A DNA stretch of 64,000 nucleotides from Poindextera sp963706385 (GTDB lineage Bacteria > Pseudomonadota > Alphaproteobacteria > Caulobacterales > Caulobacteraceae). The position numbers were made by a program, and so were the translations under genes. Shown here piece by piece: positions 17,366-26,512 of the stretch. The stretch's first letter is position 1. Each line of letters opens with the position of its first letter. The notes under the pieces are model-generated. The model did no database searches. It was not told the DNA's origin and saw only the letters and a program-made list of their open reading frames with translations. The stretch spans positions 2,232,001 to 2,296,000 of the forward strand of contig OY970153.1 in the NCBI GenBank assembly GCA_963706385.1, written 5' to 3'.

Positions 17366-19717
17366 TTAGCTCGGCGGCGGGCCGGCGAGAATATCCCGCT
17401 TGCCGGCGTGATTGGCCGCGCCGACCACGCCTTCCCGCTCCATGCGCTCCATCAGCGAAGCGGCGCGGTTGTAGCCGACCTGCAGCCGGCGCTGGATGTA
17501 GCTGGTCGAGGCCTTGCGGTCGCGGGTGACCACCGCCACGGCCCGGTCGTACAGCTCGTCGCCGGAGGCGCCGCCCTCGCCGAAGCCGGCCTCACCGCCG
17601 TCTTCGTCCGCGCCGGCGGTGACCTCCTCGAGATACTGAGGCTCGCCTTGTTCGCGCAGGAAGCGGGCCACCGCCTCGACCTCGCCGTCGGAGACGAACG
17701 GGCCGTGCAGGCGGGTGATGCGGCCGCCGCCGGCCATGTAGAGCATGTCGCCCTGACCCAGCAGCTGTTCGCCGCCCTGCTCGCCCAGGATGGTGCGGCT
17801 GTCGATCTTGGAGGTGACCTGGAAGCTGATCCGGGTCGGGAAATTGGCCTTGATGGTGCCGGTGATGACGTCCACCGATGGGCGCTGAGTGGCCATGATC
17901 AGGTGGATGCCGGCGGCCCGGGCCATCTGCGCCAGCCGCTGCACCGCGCCCTCGACGTCCTTGCCGGCGACCAGCATCAGGTCGGCCATTTCGTCCATCA
18001 CCACGACCAGGTAGGGCATCGGCTCGGGCCGCAGCTTTTCCTCCTCGTAGATCGGCCGGCCCTGCTCGTCGAAGCCGGTCTGCACCGTGCGCACGAAGTG
18101 CTCGCCGCGCTTCTGGGCCTCGATGGCCTTTTCGTTGTAGCCGGCGACGTTGCGCACGCCGATCTTAGACATCCGGCGATAGCGGTCCTCCATCTCCCGC
18201 ACGGTCCATTTCAGCGCCACGATCGCCTTCTTCGGGTCGGTGACCACCGGGGCCAGCAGGTGCGGAATGCCGTCGTAGACCGACAGCTCCAGCATCTTGG
18301 GGTCGATCATGATGAACCGGCACTGCTCGGGCGACAGGCGGTAGAGGATCGACAGGATCATGGCGTTGACCCCAACCGATTTGCCCGAGCCGGTGGTGCC
18401 GGCGATCAACAGGTGGGGCATCCTGGACAGATCGGCGACATAAGGCTCGCCGCCGATCGATTCTCCGAGCGCCAGCGGCAGGATCTGGCTCGACTTCTCG
18501 TATTCGGGCGAGGACAGAAGGTCGCGCAGATAGACCGTCTCGCGGCGGGCGTTGGGCAGTTCGATGCCGATGGCGTTGCGGCCCGGCACCACAGAGACGC
18601 GGCAGGCGGCCACGCTCATCGAGCGGGCGATGTCGTCCGACAGGGCCACGACCCGGGCCGACTTGACGCCGGCGGCGGGGGATAGCTCGTACAGCGTCAC
18701 CACTGGGCCGGGGCGGATCTGATCGATCTGGCCCCTGACCCCGAACTCGGCCAGCACGCTTTCCAGCATCCGGGCGTTCTGGCGCAGCGCGGCCTCGTCG
18801 AACTGGCTCGCGCGCGGCTTGGGCTTGGCCAGCATGGCCAGCTCTGGCAGGCGAAACCCTGTCGGATTGGCGAATTCGAAGCTCTTCTGGTTCTCGCGCA
18901 TCTCGCGGCCGGAATCGCGCAACGGCTGGCGCGGGATCCGGACCTTGAGCGTGGCCGCGGCGCCGGCCGCATTATCATCGACGGACAAGGCCTCGGGTCC
19001 GTCGTCCAGCGCCAGTTCGGCGGATCGGCGTTCGGACCGGGTGCGGCGGACCTTGGCCGGCTTGGCCGCGCGGGCGAAAGCGGCCTTGACCCGCGCCTGA
19101 AGCGCGGTGAGCCAGGCCGAGATGTCGGATACGATCCGCCGCGCGCCGGACGCCAGCGCCAGCGCGGTCACGCCGACGGCGCCCAGCAGCACGGCGGCGA
19201 TCAAGCCGGCTTCCGGCAGGTGGGCCCTGGCCAACAGCCGGTCGGCGCCAGCCAACAGAATATCGCCCCACACCCCGCCCAATCCCTGGGCCAGCGGCCA
19301 GTTGGCCGGCGGGGCCGGCGCGGCCAACAGGCCAACCAGGAACAGGACGCCGATCAGGCCCAGCAGCGCGCGCCAGCGGGTGCGCCAGCGCCAGGCGTCC
19401 GGGTCGCGCTGGGCGATGCGCGAGAGGCCGGCGATCACCATCATGGCGGCGATCAGCCAGGCGCCGAGGCCCAGCGACTGCAGGCCAAGGTCGGCCGCGA
19501 CCGCGCCCAGACCGCCCATCAGATTACGGGCCGTCTCAGCCGAGGCGGCGTTCAGGCTTGGGTCGGTGGGATGATAGGTCGCGAACGCCACGACCAGCGC
19601 AAGACCAGCAGCCGCGATCATCGCGCCGCGCAGCCGCGCCGACAGCCGATGGGCCCAGCCCGCATGGACCGTGTGAACCAGCAACTCGACGCCCGACCGG
19701 CGCGCCACCCTCGCCAT
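17366..19717 (-). CDS. ftsK: Septal DNA translocase FtsK
   Basis: Membrane-anchored hexameric motor that pumps chromosome termini through the division septum. From the ATG at 19717 (CAGGAG upstream) it has 783 residues. Four membrane segments are visible at roughly 32-47, 84-98, 118-133 and 171-190, then a short basic linker and the motor domain with P-loop GTTGSGKS at 440-447, VVMDEMADLM (Walker B) and ATQRPSVDVITGTIKANFPT. The C-terminal gamma winged helix (AVAVVTRDRKASTSYIQRRL, YNRAASLMERME) reads KOPS-type polarity sequences. The linker is much shorter than in E. coli. A CtrA-like box lies 48 bases upstream. Confidence 0.96.
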   Translation of the reverse strand: MARVARRSGVELLVHTVHAGWAHRLSARLRGAMIAAAGLALVVAFATYHPTDPSLNAASAETARNLMGGLGAVAADLGLQSLGLGAWLIAAMMVIAGLSRIAQRDPDAWRWRTRWRALLGLIGVLFLVGLLAAPAPPANWPLAQGLGGVWGDILLAGADRLLARAHLPEAGLIAAVLLGAVGVTALALASGARRIVSDISAWLTALQARVKAAFARAAKPAKVRRTRSERRSAELALDDGPEALSVDDNAAGAAATLKVRIPRQPLRDSGREMRENQKSFEFANPTGFRLPELAMLAKPKPRASQFDEAALRQNARMLESVLAEFGVRGQIDQIRPGPVVTLYELSPAAGVKSARVVALSDDIARSMSVAACRVSVVPGRNAIGIELPNARRETVYLRDLLSSPEYEKSSQILPLALGESIGGEPYVADLSRMPHLLIAGTTGSGKSVGVNAMILSILYRLSPEQCRFIMIDPKMLELSVYDGIPHLLAPVVTDPKKAIVALKWTVREMEDRYRRMSKIGVRNVAGYNEKAIEAQKRGEHFVRTVQTGFDEQGRPIYEEEKLRPEPMPYLVVVMDEMADLMLVAGKDVEGAVQRLAQMARAAGIHLIMATQRPSVDVITGTIKANFPTRISFQVTSKIDSRTILGEQGGEQLLGQGDMLYMAGGGRITRLHGPFVSDGEVEAVARFLREQGEPQYLEEVTAGADEDGGEAGFGEGGASGDELYDRAVAVVTRDRKASTSYIQRRLQVGYNRAASLMERMEREGVVGAANHAGKRDILAGPPPS

Positions 19718-19764
19718 ACCGCCCGCTCCTGGAATGCGAAGTCCCCAGCTTTCGACCAAGAGGG

Positions 19765-19779
19765 TTAAGGGGTGTTTAC
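19765..19779 (-). promoter_or_regulatory. CtrA-box-like site upstream of ftsK
   Basis: On the minus strand GTAA-N7-TTAACC (plus: TTAA at 19765-19768, TTAC at 19776-19779) differs from the CtrA consensus TTAA-N7-TTAA(C) at one half-site base. It lies 48 bases before the ftsK start, within the 137-base divergent gap to the next gene. Cell-cycle control of ftsK by CtrA would fit Caulobacterales; the assignment is by sequence only. Confidence 0.45.
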
Positions 19780-19854
19780 CCTTGGGCGCCGAACCGCGGC
19801 CCCGCGGCGCTTTTCCAGCTTATCCGCCAAGCGCGGACGCGCTAAATCAAGGGC

Positions 19855-20319
19855 ATGGAAGAAGAGCGATTCATCGGCGGCTGGACGCGCTCCAAACTGG
19901 CCGCCCGCACGCCCGAGGAACGGTATGCGATCTGGAAGCGCGCCCGGCTGCTGCACACCGCCGACGGCAATCAGCTGGCGCGGGAGATCGAGCGGCTGGG
20001 CCTGCCCTACGCCGAGCCGGGCCAGTTGCCGGACGCCGACCCGATGCGGGCCCAGATCCGCGAGCTGATCACCTCGCCCGAGGGCCGCTCGGCCTGCATC
20101 GAGGCGACGCTGGACGGCCTGCCGGCGATCGCCGGGGTCGATCCGATGCTGCACGACGCGCTGGGCGGCATGTACCGTCGCAGCGACGAGGCGATCGCCA
20201 CCGCCCAGGCCATCGTCGCCGAACTGATGGCCGCCAACGGCTATGTCGAGGCCGGCAAGAAGGACTTGCCCTCGCGATATGTCACTCGCAGCGGGGTGTT
20301 CTGGAAGCGGAAGACCTAA
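19855..20319 (+). CDS. Hypothetical protein, 154 residues
   Basis: I do not recognise this protein. It begins MEEERFIGGWTRSKLAARTPEERYAIWKRARLL and has no signal peptide or membrane segment. The composition is helix-rich with many charged residues (AIATAQAIVAELMAANGYVE) and a basic C-terminus (SGVFWKRKT). Codon use (strong G/C in third positions) is like the core genome, so it looks like a resident gene. It is divergent from ftsK. After its stop comes a 316-base stretch without genes that holds a palindromic element. Confidence 0.7.
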   Translation: MEEERFIGGWTRSKLAARTPEERYAIWKRARLLHTADGNQLAREIERLGLPYAEPGQLPDADPMRAQIRELITSPEGRSACIEATLDGLPAIAGVDPMLHDALGGMYRRSDEAIATAQAIVAELMAANGYVEAGKKDLPSRYVTRSGVFWKRKT

Positions 20320-20635
20320 CGCTTCTCACCCTCGAGGGGGGAAGGCCGGGATCGGGTGCTAGCAGGCGATCTCAAGGCGGAGCGCTATTGGCGCAGGCGT
20401 CCGACTGCGCCGTTCATCGCGCCCTGGCGGGCGTGCTCCGTCTTTCGTCGCTCAGACTCGCCTATCGACCGCATGATGGAATGATTTTTCGAGGCCCCGG
20501 CTTGCTCAAGGACGGCGCGTACGCGCCGCCGCGTCGCGGCCGCCGGAGGCGGTCCTTGACCAAGCCGGGGCCTCGAAAGTAGGCTGGCCATGCGGTCGAC
20601 GGGGTGGTGTGGACCCCGGGGGGAGTGTTGGGGGG
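20320..20635. other. Gene-free stretch with repeat fragments
   Basis: No coding sequence supported. The left part (20325-20360, CACCCTCGAGGGGGGAAGG and following) looks like a fragment of a common alphaproteobacterial intergenic repeat. The right part holds the 133-base palindrome listed separately and a smaller GACCCC / GGGGTC inverted repeat (about 20612-20637) running into the stop codon of the HEPN gene. Confidence 0.5.
20466..20598. repeat. 133-bp palindromic element
   Basis: Nested inverted repeats. The outer stem pairs CGACCGCATG (20466-20475) with CATGCGGTCG (20589-20598). The main stem pairs TTTCGAGGCCCCGGCTTG..CAAGGAC (20487-20513) with its near-perfect complement (20552-20578). 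The centre contains the 14-base palindrome GGCGCGTACGCGCC (20514-20527). It could be a non-autonomous repeat or a bidirectional terminator between the convergent genes ending at 20319 and 20636. Confidence 0.75.
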
Positions 20636-22108
20636 TCAGCGGCTTTCGCCGCCCTGGCGTTCTCTGAGCCAGTGATAGAGTTGGAACAGGTAGATCCATG
20701 CCGTCTCAGCGAGCTTACTGACGGTTACTTGAGCGGCTTCCATGCTTGCTCGGTCACCCGAAAACTCAGCCTTCAAGTCCATTGTGGCTTTAAGGCTCTC
20801 TAGCTCGCGGGAAGCATCATTCGGCTGCGCGGCCTTCTCTAGCGCTACGCGCTGGGTCGCTGATATTTCACTACCACTTGCCAGCAGCGTTCGGGCCGCG
20901 AGCCGAACGGCCCCAAGGATAGTTCGGGTCTTGAGCCCTGTTTCGCCGGCCAACCTATATTGTTCAATCAGATCGACTAACGGACCTACCGCTGCCAGCC
21001 TTTCGGCCGGGGATTCCCGTTCATCGGCGAGGATTCGGCACGCATGCTCGAATCGCTCTTCATTGGTGATGAATCGATCGGCGAGCCCTGACGTTTCGGC
21101 AAGGTCGGCGCCTACGAGAAGCGTGCTTAGGCACAGTCTAAATATATGCGTTCCGAATGAGAGCAACGGCTGATATTCGGCTCCCTTGCGGCTCATTGGA
21201 CCGCTGGGCGTTACAAATCGCAACTGATGCGCGCGACCTTCGTGTACGACGCGGGACCGCGCGTCGTAGAACTGCCGCGCCCAAAGATCGAGGCGGGCTG
21301 TGCGTCCAAGTACCAACGAGATCGCGTCGACGAGTTGGTCCGTCTTCTCAAGGGGCGGCAAAGCGAATAGCGCTTCGAACGCGGTGGCCAGGTTCAGCAC
21401 GGCGATGTCTTCGCTATTGGCATCTTTGTGGGCTTCGTTAAACCATCTGACGGCCGTCAGAATTCGAGAAGCCACGGCGGTTTCCGGTCGGTCAAGCAGA
21501 CCGAGTAATAGGTCGAGTCGGGTGCGATGCGACCGGACGAATGCATCTATGTCAGCGAACAAGTCCTGCGAGTGGTTGAGGACTGGATGCGGCGTTGGGC
21601 CATATAAGCGAGAACCCCTTGCCACCCAAAACGGGTGTTTGAAATTGTAGAGCCCTCCGTAGCCTTCAGCATAGTGGTGCTTGTCCCAGACGACAGCGGG
21701 TGCGCCTTCAACGTGATCAACGTTGAAATCTGGCGACACAAGAAATTCCGTGACCCGCTCTGGGACGAAGATCGCGACGCTTGAATGTTCTGTCGATAAA
21801 AAGGGGTGGCCAAGTATTTCGTGCGGAGAGCAGTACATGTAAGCGACGATCGATTGTATCACCGCTAGCTTCTCCGCCGCCGGCGAGCGGATACCTAGAT
21901 TGATATAAGGCGTTATGGCGAAGGTGCTTGAGCGAATCCGAAGGTCATTCTGCAGGAACAGCATTTCGGAAATTTCGCGAACTGAGGCCGCCTGTGACGG
22001 CGTCAACCCCTCCGTCTCGTCGGTCGGCCGAAACGTCAATCCGCCGATAGAGACAGCCCGGCTGGTCTTGAGGAACGGAAAAACTGCAATGCCAAATTCT
22101 GCAATCAT
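20636..22108 (-). CDS. ApeA-like HEPN domain protein
   Basis: A 490-residue soluble protein, unlike its neighbours in base composition (27 of 60 and 35 of 60 G+C in two hand-counted lines, against about 45 of 60 for core genes). The C-terminal half contains a HEPN-type helical domain (~215-330): NLATAFEALFALPPLEKTDQ, then R284-x4-H289 in DARSRVVHEG, the RNase signature of HEPN proteins. The surroundings match the Apea-like HEPN family. The N-terminal ~200 residues (SPHEILGHPFLSTEHSS and following) are unrecognised and may sense a trigger. ApeA proteins are single-gene anti-phage defences. There is no nucleotidyltransferase partner next door. The start at 22108 has GGAG 9 bases upstream. Confidence 0.72.
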   Translation of the reverse strand: MIAEFGIAVFPFLKTSRAVSIGGLTFRPTDETEGLTPSQAASVREISEMLFLQNDLRIRSSTFAITPYINLGIRSPAAEKLAVIQSIVAYMYCSPHEILGHPFLSTEHSSVAIFVPERVTEFLVSPDFNVDHVEGAPAVVWDKHHYAEGYGGLYNFKHPFWVARGSRLYGPTPHPVLNHSQDLFADIDAFVRSHRTRLDLLLGLLDRPETAVASRILTAVRWFNEAHKDANSEDIAVLNLATAFEALFALPPLEKTDQLVDAISLVLGRTARLDLWARQFYDARSRVVHEGRAHQLRFVTPSGPMSRKGAEYQPLLSFGTHIFRLCLSTLLVGADLAETSGLADRFITNEERFEHACRILADERESPAERLAAVGPLVDLIEQYRLAGETGLKTRTILGAVRLAARTLLASGSEISATQRVALEKAAQPNDASRELESLKATMDLKAEFSGDRASMEAAQVTVSKLAETAWIYLFQLYHWLRERQGGESR

Positions 22109-22247
22109 CCCGAAATCTCCATTTGGACTTTAATTTGAGCGTATGCCGTGACCGACCATTGAAGCTATCGCCCGATCGCGCGCAGATGCTGCAGTCGACG
22201 GGCTGCCCGCGTCCAACGATTCCAACCGGCTTTCAACCCCCCAACGC

Positions 22248-22277
22248 AAAACGGGCGGCCCGTCGCCGGACCGCCCG
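22248..22277 (-). terminator. Intrinsic terminator of pnp
   Basis: On the minus strand CGGGCGGTCC pairs with GGGCCGCCCG around a 6-base loop and is followed by TTTTGC. It lies 28 bases beyond the pnp stop, so the pnp transcript should end before the HEPN gene. Confidence 0.75.
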
Positions 22278-22304
22278 CTGCACGCTTTCCGCTGAATCCG
22301 GCGC

Positions 22305-24450
22305 CTATTCGACCGCGGCCTCGGCGGCTTCCTTCTTGCTCAGGTCCTCGCCGGTCTCCTGGTCGACGATCTTCATCGACAGCTTGGTCTTGCCGCGATC
22401 GTCGAAGCCGAGCAGCTTGACCTTGACCATCTGGCCTTCGTGCAGAACGTCGGACGGCTTGGACACCCGCTCCTTGCTGATCTGGCTGACGTGCACCAGG
22501 CCGTCCTTGGCGCCGAAGAAGTTCACGAAGGCGCCGAAATCGACCACCTTGACCACCTTGCCGTCGTAGATCGCGCCAATCTCGGGCTCCGAGGTCAGCG
22601 ACTTGATCCAGTCGACCGCGGCCTTGATCTTGGCCGAGTCCGAGGCGGCGACCTTGACCGTGCCGTCGTCGCTGACGTCGACCTTGGCGCCGGTGGTGGC
22701 GACGATCTCGCGGATCACCTTGCCGCCGGTGCCGATCACCTCGCGAATCTTGTCGGTGGGGATGGTCAGGGTCTCGATCTTCGGAGCGTATTCGCCGATT
22801 TCCTCGCGGGCGCCGGAGATCGCCTTGTTCATCTCGCCGAGGATATGGATGCGCCCGGCCTGGGCCTGGCCCAAGGCCTTCTTCATGATCTCCTCGGTGA
22901 TGCCGGGGATCTTGATGTCCATCTGCAGCGAGGTGATGCCGTCGGCGGTGCCGGCGACCTTGAAGTCCATGTCGCCGAGATGGTCCTCGTCGCCGAGGAT
23001 GTCGGACAGCACCACATAGCCGTCCGGCTCCAGGATCAGGCCCATGGCGATGCCGCTGACCGGCTTCTTCAGGGGCACGCCCGCGTCCATCAGCGCCAAC
23101 GACGCGCCGCAGACCGAGGCCATCGAGGACGAGCCGTTGCGACTCGGTGATCTCGGAGACCAGGCGGATGGTGTAGGGGAAGTCCTGCTTGGACGGCAGC
23201 ATCGGCCGCACCGCGCGCCAGGCGAGCTTGCCGTGGCCGATTTCGCGGCGGCCCGGGGCGTTCATCCGGCCCACTTCGCCGACCGAATAGGGCGGGAAGT
23301 TGTAGTGCAGCAGGAAGGCCTCCTTGTAGGTGCCTTCCAGGGCGTCGATGAACTGCTCGTCGTCGCCGGTGCCCAGCGTGGCGACCACCAGCGCCTGGGT
23401 CTCGCCCCGGGTGAACAGGGCCGAGCCGTGGGCGCGCGGCAGGATGCCGACTTCGGAGACGATCGGGCGGACCACGTCGAGGGCGCGGCCGTCGATCCGC
23501 TTGCCGGTCGTCAGCACGTCGCGGCGCAGAACGGTCGCCTCGCATTCCTTGAACGCCGAGCCGAACTTGGTGGCCTCGCAGCCGTCGGGATTGGCGTCCG
23601 ACTTCACCAGGGACGCCACGGCCTTGGCCTTGGCGGCTCCGAGGGCCGCGTGGCGCGCCTGTTTGGCGGTCAGCTTGTAGGCCGCCTTCAGCTCCTCGCC
23701 GACCAGGGCGGTGATCTTTCCGATCAGCGCGCTTTGATCCTCCGCCTCGAAATCCCAGGGATCCTTCGCCGCGTGTTCGGCCAGTTCGATGATCGCCTGG
23801 ATCACCGGCTGGAAGCCGCGGTGGGCGAACATCACCCCGCCCAGGACCTGGTCTTCGGTCAGCTCCTGGATTTCGGATTCGACCATCATCACCGCGTCTT
23901 CGGTGCCGGCGACGACGAGATCCATCCGGTTGCCCTCGCCCAGTTGGTCGAGGGTCGGGTTGAGCACATATTCGCCGTCGATGAAGCCGACGCGGGCGGC
24001 GCCGATCGGGCCCATGAACGGCACGCCCGAAAGGGTCAGGGCGGCGGAGGTGGCGACCATGGCGACGATATCGGGATCGTTCTCCAGGTCGTGGGCCAGG
24101 ACCGTGATGACCACCTGGGTCTCATGCTTGAAGCCCTTGACGAACAGGGGGCGGATCGGCCGGTCGATCAGGCGGGAGACCAGGGTCTCCTTCTCGGACG
24201 GACGGCCTTCGCGCTTGAAGAAGCCGCCCGGGATCTTGCCGGCGGCGTAGGTCTTTTCCTGGTAGTTGACGGTGAGCGGGAAGAAGTCGAGCCCGGGCTT
24301 GGGCGACTTTTCCGCCACCACCGTGGCCAGGACCACGGTCTCGCCGTAGGTGGCGAGGACGGCGCCGTCCGCCTGGCGGGCGATGCGGCCGGTTTCCAGG
24401 GTCAGCTTGCGGCCGCCCCAATCGATGGACTTGCGTTTGATGTCGAACAT
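22305..24450 (-). CDS. pnp: Polyribonucleotide nucleotidyltransferase (PNPase), frameshifted as given
   Basis: Phosphorolytic 3'-5' exoribonuclease of the RNA degradosome. The first part (24450 to about 23141) holds the first RNase PH domain and the start of the second (KTYAAGKIPGGFFKREGRPSE, FTRGETQALVV, PYSVGEVGRMNAPGRREIGHG). There the frame shifts: one extra base in GAGTCGCAACGG, where SNGSS is expected. The protein continues in another frame from MASVCGASLALMDAGVPLK to 22305, with the KH domain (IREVIGTGGKVIREI) and S1 domain (GLVHVSQISKERV). Conserved sequence on both sides argues for a sequencing error over a true pseudogene. rpsO lies upstream in the same direction, as usual. Confidence 0.93.
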
Positions 24451-24469
24451 GTGAGTCTTTCATTCTCGC

Positions 24470-24489
24470 CCGAGGACCCATTTCCTCGG
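24470..24489 (-). promoter_or_regulatory. Stem-loop in the pnp leader
   Basis: CCGAGGA (24470-24476) pairs with TCCTCGG (24483-24489) around a 6-base loop, about 20 bases before the pnp ATG. In E. coli a leader stem cut by RNase III mediates PNPase autoregulation; a similar role here is only a guess from position. The rest of the 248-base rpsO-pnp gap holds GC-rich hairpins but no ORF. Confidence 0.35.
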
Positions 24490-24698
24490 GGGGCGGACAG
24501 GGGGCGGAACGGCTGTTCTCTCGCGGGTCCGAAGTCCTCTCCAAAGTGACGGGCCGATGAGGGTCGCGATCGGAGCCCTCGACGATGTGCGGGGCGAAGC
24601 GCCCCTAAGCGCCGCCGGCCCATGGCCTGTCGATGGGGCGGCGGAGGTAGATGTTGCGTCCCGCGTCCGGTCGGCGTGGCCGCCGGCTCGGGGCGCCG

Positions 24699-24968
24699 TT
24701 AGCGGCGCAGACCCAGGGTCTCGATCAGCGCCTGATAGCGACCCTGGTCGGACTTCTTCAGGTGGTCCAGAAGGCTCCGGCGCTGGGAAACCATCATCAA
24801 GAGCCCGCGACGCGAGTGGTTGTCCTTCTTGTGCGTCTTGAAGTGCTCGGTGAGGTTCGCGATGCGCTCGGACAGGATCGCCACCTGCACCTCGGCCGAG
24901 CCGGTGTCGTGCTCGGTGCGGGCATGGGTGTGGATCAGTTCAGCCTTGCGTTCGGCCGTTATCGACAT
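24699..24968 (-). CDS. rpsO: 30S ribosomal protein S15
   Basis: Primary 16S rRNA-binding protein of the small-subunit platform. The 89-residue sequence is canonical: MSITAERKAELIHTHARTEH, DTGSAEVQVAILSERI, LTEHFKTHKKDNHSRRGLL, SQRRSLLDHLKKSDQGRYQ and ending ETLGLRR. The start at 24968 is set by family length and a GGAGA element 6-10 bases upstream; the frame is open further but unconserved. It follows truB by 13 bases and precedes pnp, the standard order. Confidence 0.97.
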   Translation of the reverse strand: MSITAERKAELIHTHARTEHDTGSAEVQVAILSERIANLTEHFKTHKKDNHSRRGLLMMVSQRRSLLDHLKKSDQGRYQALIETLGLRR

Positions 24969-24981
24969 CGGGGTCTCCGTC

Positions 24982-25929
24982 TCAAAGGTTGAACACGCGC
25001 GTCGGACGCAGTTGTCCGGCCCGCATTTCGCAGATCGAGACCGCCGAGCCCCCATGCATCGCCAAAACGGTTCGAGACGCGTAGCCCGCCCCGGAGGGAG
25101 GCGAGAGCCGCGCCTTCAGCGTTTCGACCTGTCTGGGAAGCAGAACGATCGGTCGCCCTTGCGAAAGCCTGAAGGCGTCCTCAGCGGTCACGGCCATCGC
25201 CGGGATGTCGTCCAGCGCGGTCTCGACCGGAAGCAGAACCTCCAAGCCAGCTCCCCTATCGCACAATTGCAGCAGCAATTCCAGCGTGATCGCCCGATCC
25301 TCGCCGAACGGCCCCACGCGGGCGCGCCGCAGGGCCGAGACATGGACGCGCGCGCCCAGCGCCGCCGCCAAGTCCCGGGCCAGGGCGCGCACATAGGTTC
25401 CCTTGCCGCAGACGATCTCGATCTCGGTGTGGTCGACATCGCCGGAGCCGATCACCCGCGCCTGATGGACCACCACCTTGCGTGCGGTCAGATCGACGGC
25501 AAGGCCCTCGCGGGCCAGATCATAGGCGCGTTGGCCCTCCACCTTGATCGCCGAGAAGGCCGGCGGGACCTGGTCAATTTCACCGACGAAGGCCTTCAGC
25601 GCCTCGGCGACGGCGTCGGGCGAGGGCCGCACATCGCTCGTCGCGGTCACCGCGCCCTCGCGGTCGAAGCTGGCGGTCTCGATCCCCCATTCGAGGGTGA
25701 AGCGGTAGGTCTTGTCGGCGTCCATCAGGAAGGGGACGGTCTTGGTCGCCTCGCCGAGCGCGATCGGCAAGACGCCGCCGGCCAGGGGATCGAGGGTGCC
25801 GGCGTGGCCGGCCTTCTGGGCGCCGAAGGCCCGGCGCACGCGGCTGACCGCCTGGGTCGAGCCGAGGTCGACCGGCTTGTCGAGCACGATCCAACCGGAG
25901 ATCGCCTCGCCCTTGCGCCTACGTCCCAT
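24982..25929 (-). CDS. truB: tRNA pseudouridine(55) synthase TruB
   Basis: Converts U55 in the T-loop of tRNAs to pseudouridine. The 315-residue protein has GWIVLDKPVDLGSTQAVSRV, the catalytic AGHAGTLDPLAGGVLPIALG (catalytic aspartate about residue 48), DKTYRFTLEWGIETASFD and VGEIDQVPPAFSAIKVEGQR. It also has GTYVRALARDLAAALG and the C-terminal PUA-like region (MAVTAEDAFRLSQGR). It overlaps rbfA by 11 bases. Confidence 0.96.
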   Translation of the reverse strand: MGRRRKGEAISGWIVLDKPVDLGSTQAVSRVRRAFGAQKAGHAGTLDPLAGGVLPIALGEATKTVPFLMDADKTYRFTLEWGIETASFDREGAVTATSDVRPSPDAVAEALKAFVGEIDQVPPAFSAIKVEGQRAYDLAREGLAVDLTARKVVVHQARVIGSGDVDHTEIEIVCGKGTYVRALARDLAAALGARVHVSALRRARVGPFGEDRAITLELLLQLCDRGAGLEVLLPVETALDDIPAMAVTAEDAFRLSQGRPIVLLPRQVETLKARLSPPSGAGYASRTVLAMHGGSAVSICEMRAGQLRPTRVFNL

Positions 25930-26356
25930 CGTCGTCCTTGGGCGCCAAATCCTGGCGTACGCGCGGATCGGCGAACAGGCGGCTCATCCGCTCAGCCGCC
26001 TCGAAGCTCTCGTCGTGGACGAATTTCAGGTCTGGAGTGAATTTCAGCGCGATGGCGTGGCCGAGCCGGCCGCGCAGGAACCGGGCCGAGCGGTTCAGCC
26101 CGGCGACCACGTCGGCCGCGTGGACGCCGCCCAGCGGTTCGATGAAGCAGAGGGCGTGGCGCAGGTCGGGCGACATGCGAACCTCGGTCACCGTCACCGA
26201 GACCCCGACGAGCGCCGGATCCTGCAGATCCTCCTCGCGCAGGATTTCGACCAGGGCGTGGCGGACCAGTTCGCCGGCGCGCAGCTGGCGTTGACTGGGA
26301 CCCTGGGGGGCGCGACGGCCGGGCGCGTGAGCGGGGGCTTTGGAATGGCGGGACAT
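25919..26356 (-). CDS. rbfA: Ribosome-binding factor A
   Basis: KH-fold assembly factor for the 30S subunit that binds near the 5' end of 16S rRNA. The 145-residue protein has RAGELVRHALVEILREEDLQ, VSVTVTEVRMSPDLRHALCF, RSARFLRGRLGHAIALKFTP and LKFVHDESFEAAERMSRLF, all family-typical. It is separated from infB by three small exported-protein genes, whereas infB and rbfA are often adjacent. It overlaps truB and is divergent from the exported protein at 26513. Confidence 0.94.
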   Translation of the reverse strand: MSRHSKAPAHAPGRRAPQGPSQRQLRAGELVRHALVEILREEDLQDPALVGVSVTVTEVRMSPDLRHALCFIEPLGGVHAADVVAGLNRSARFLRGRLGHAIALKFTPDLKFVHDESFEAAERMSRLFADPRVRQDLAPKDDDGT

Positions 26357-26512
26357 GGCGGTCGGCCTCGCGGCGCGTCATGGGAATGGCCGGAAGGGCG
26401 GGCTATCTACGCTTCGGGGCGGCCGCTGTCCAGGGTGGGTTTCGGGCTCCACATTCGGCCGCGCTCGGGGCATGGTCTGCGTGACCCGACAACCGGGGCC
26501 GAGGGAAGCGTC

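Noticed and set aside
20636..22108. HEPN-MNT toxin-antitoxin pair
   Set aside because: No nucleotidyltransferase-like gene next to the HEPN gene on either side; neighbours are a core-like unknown gene and pnp.
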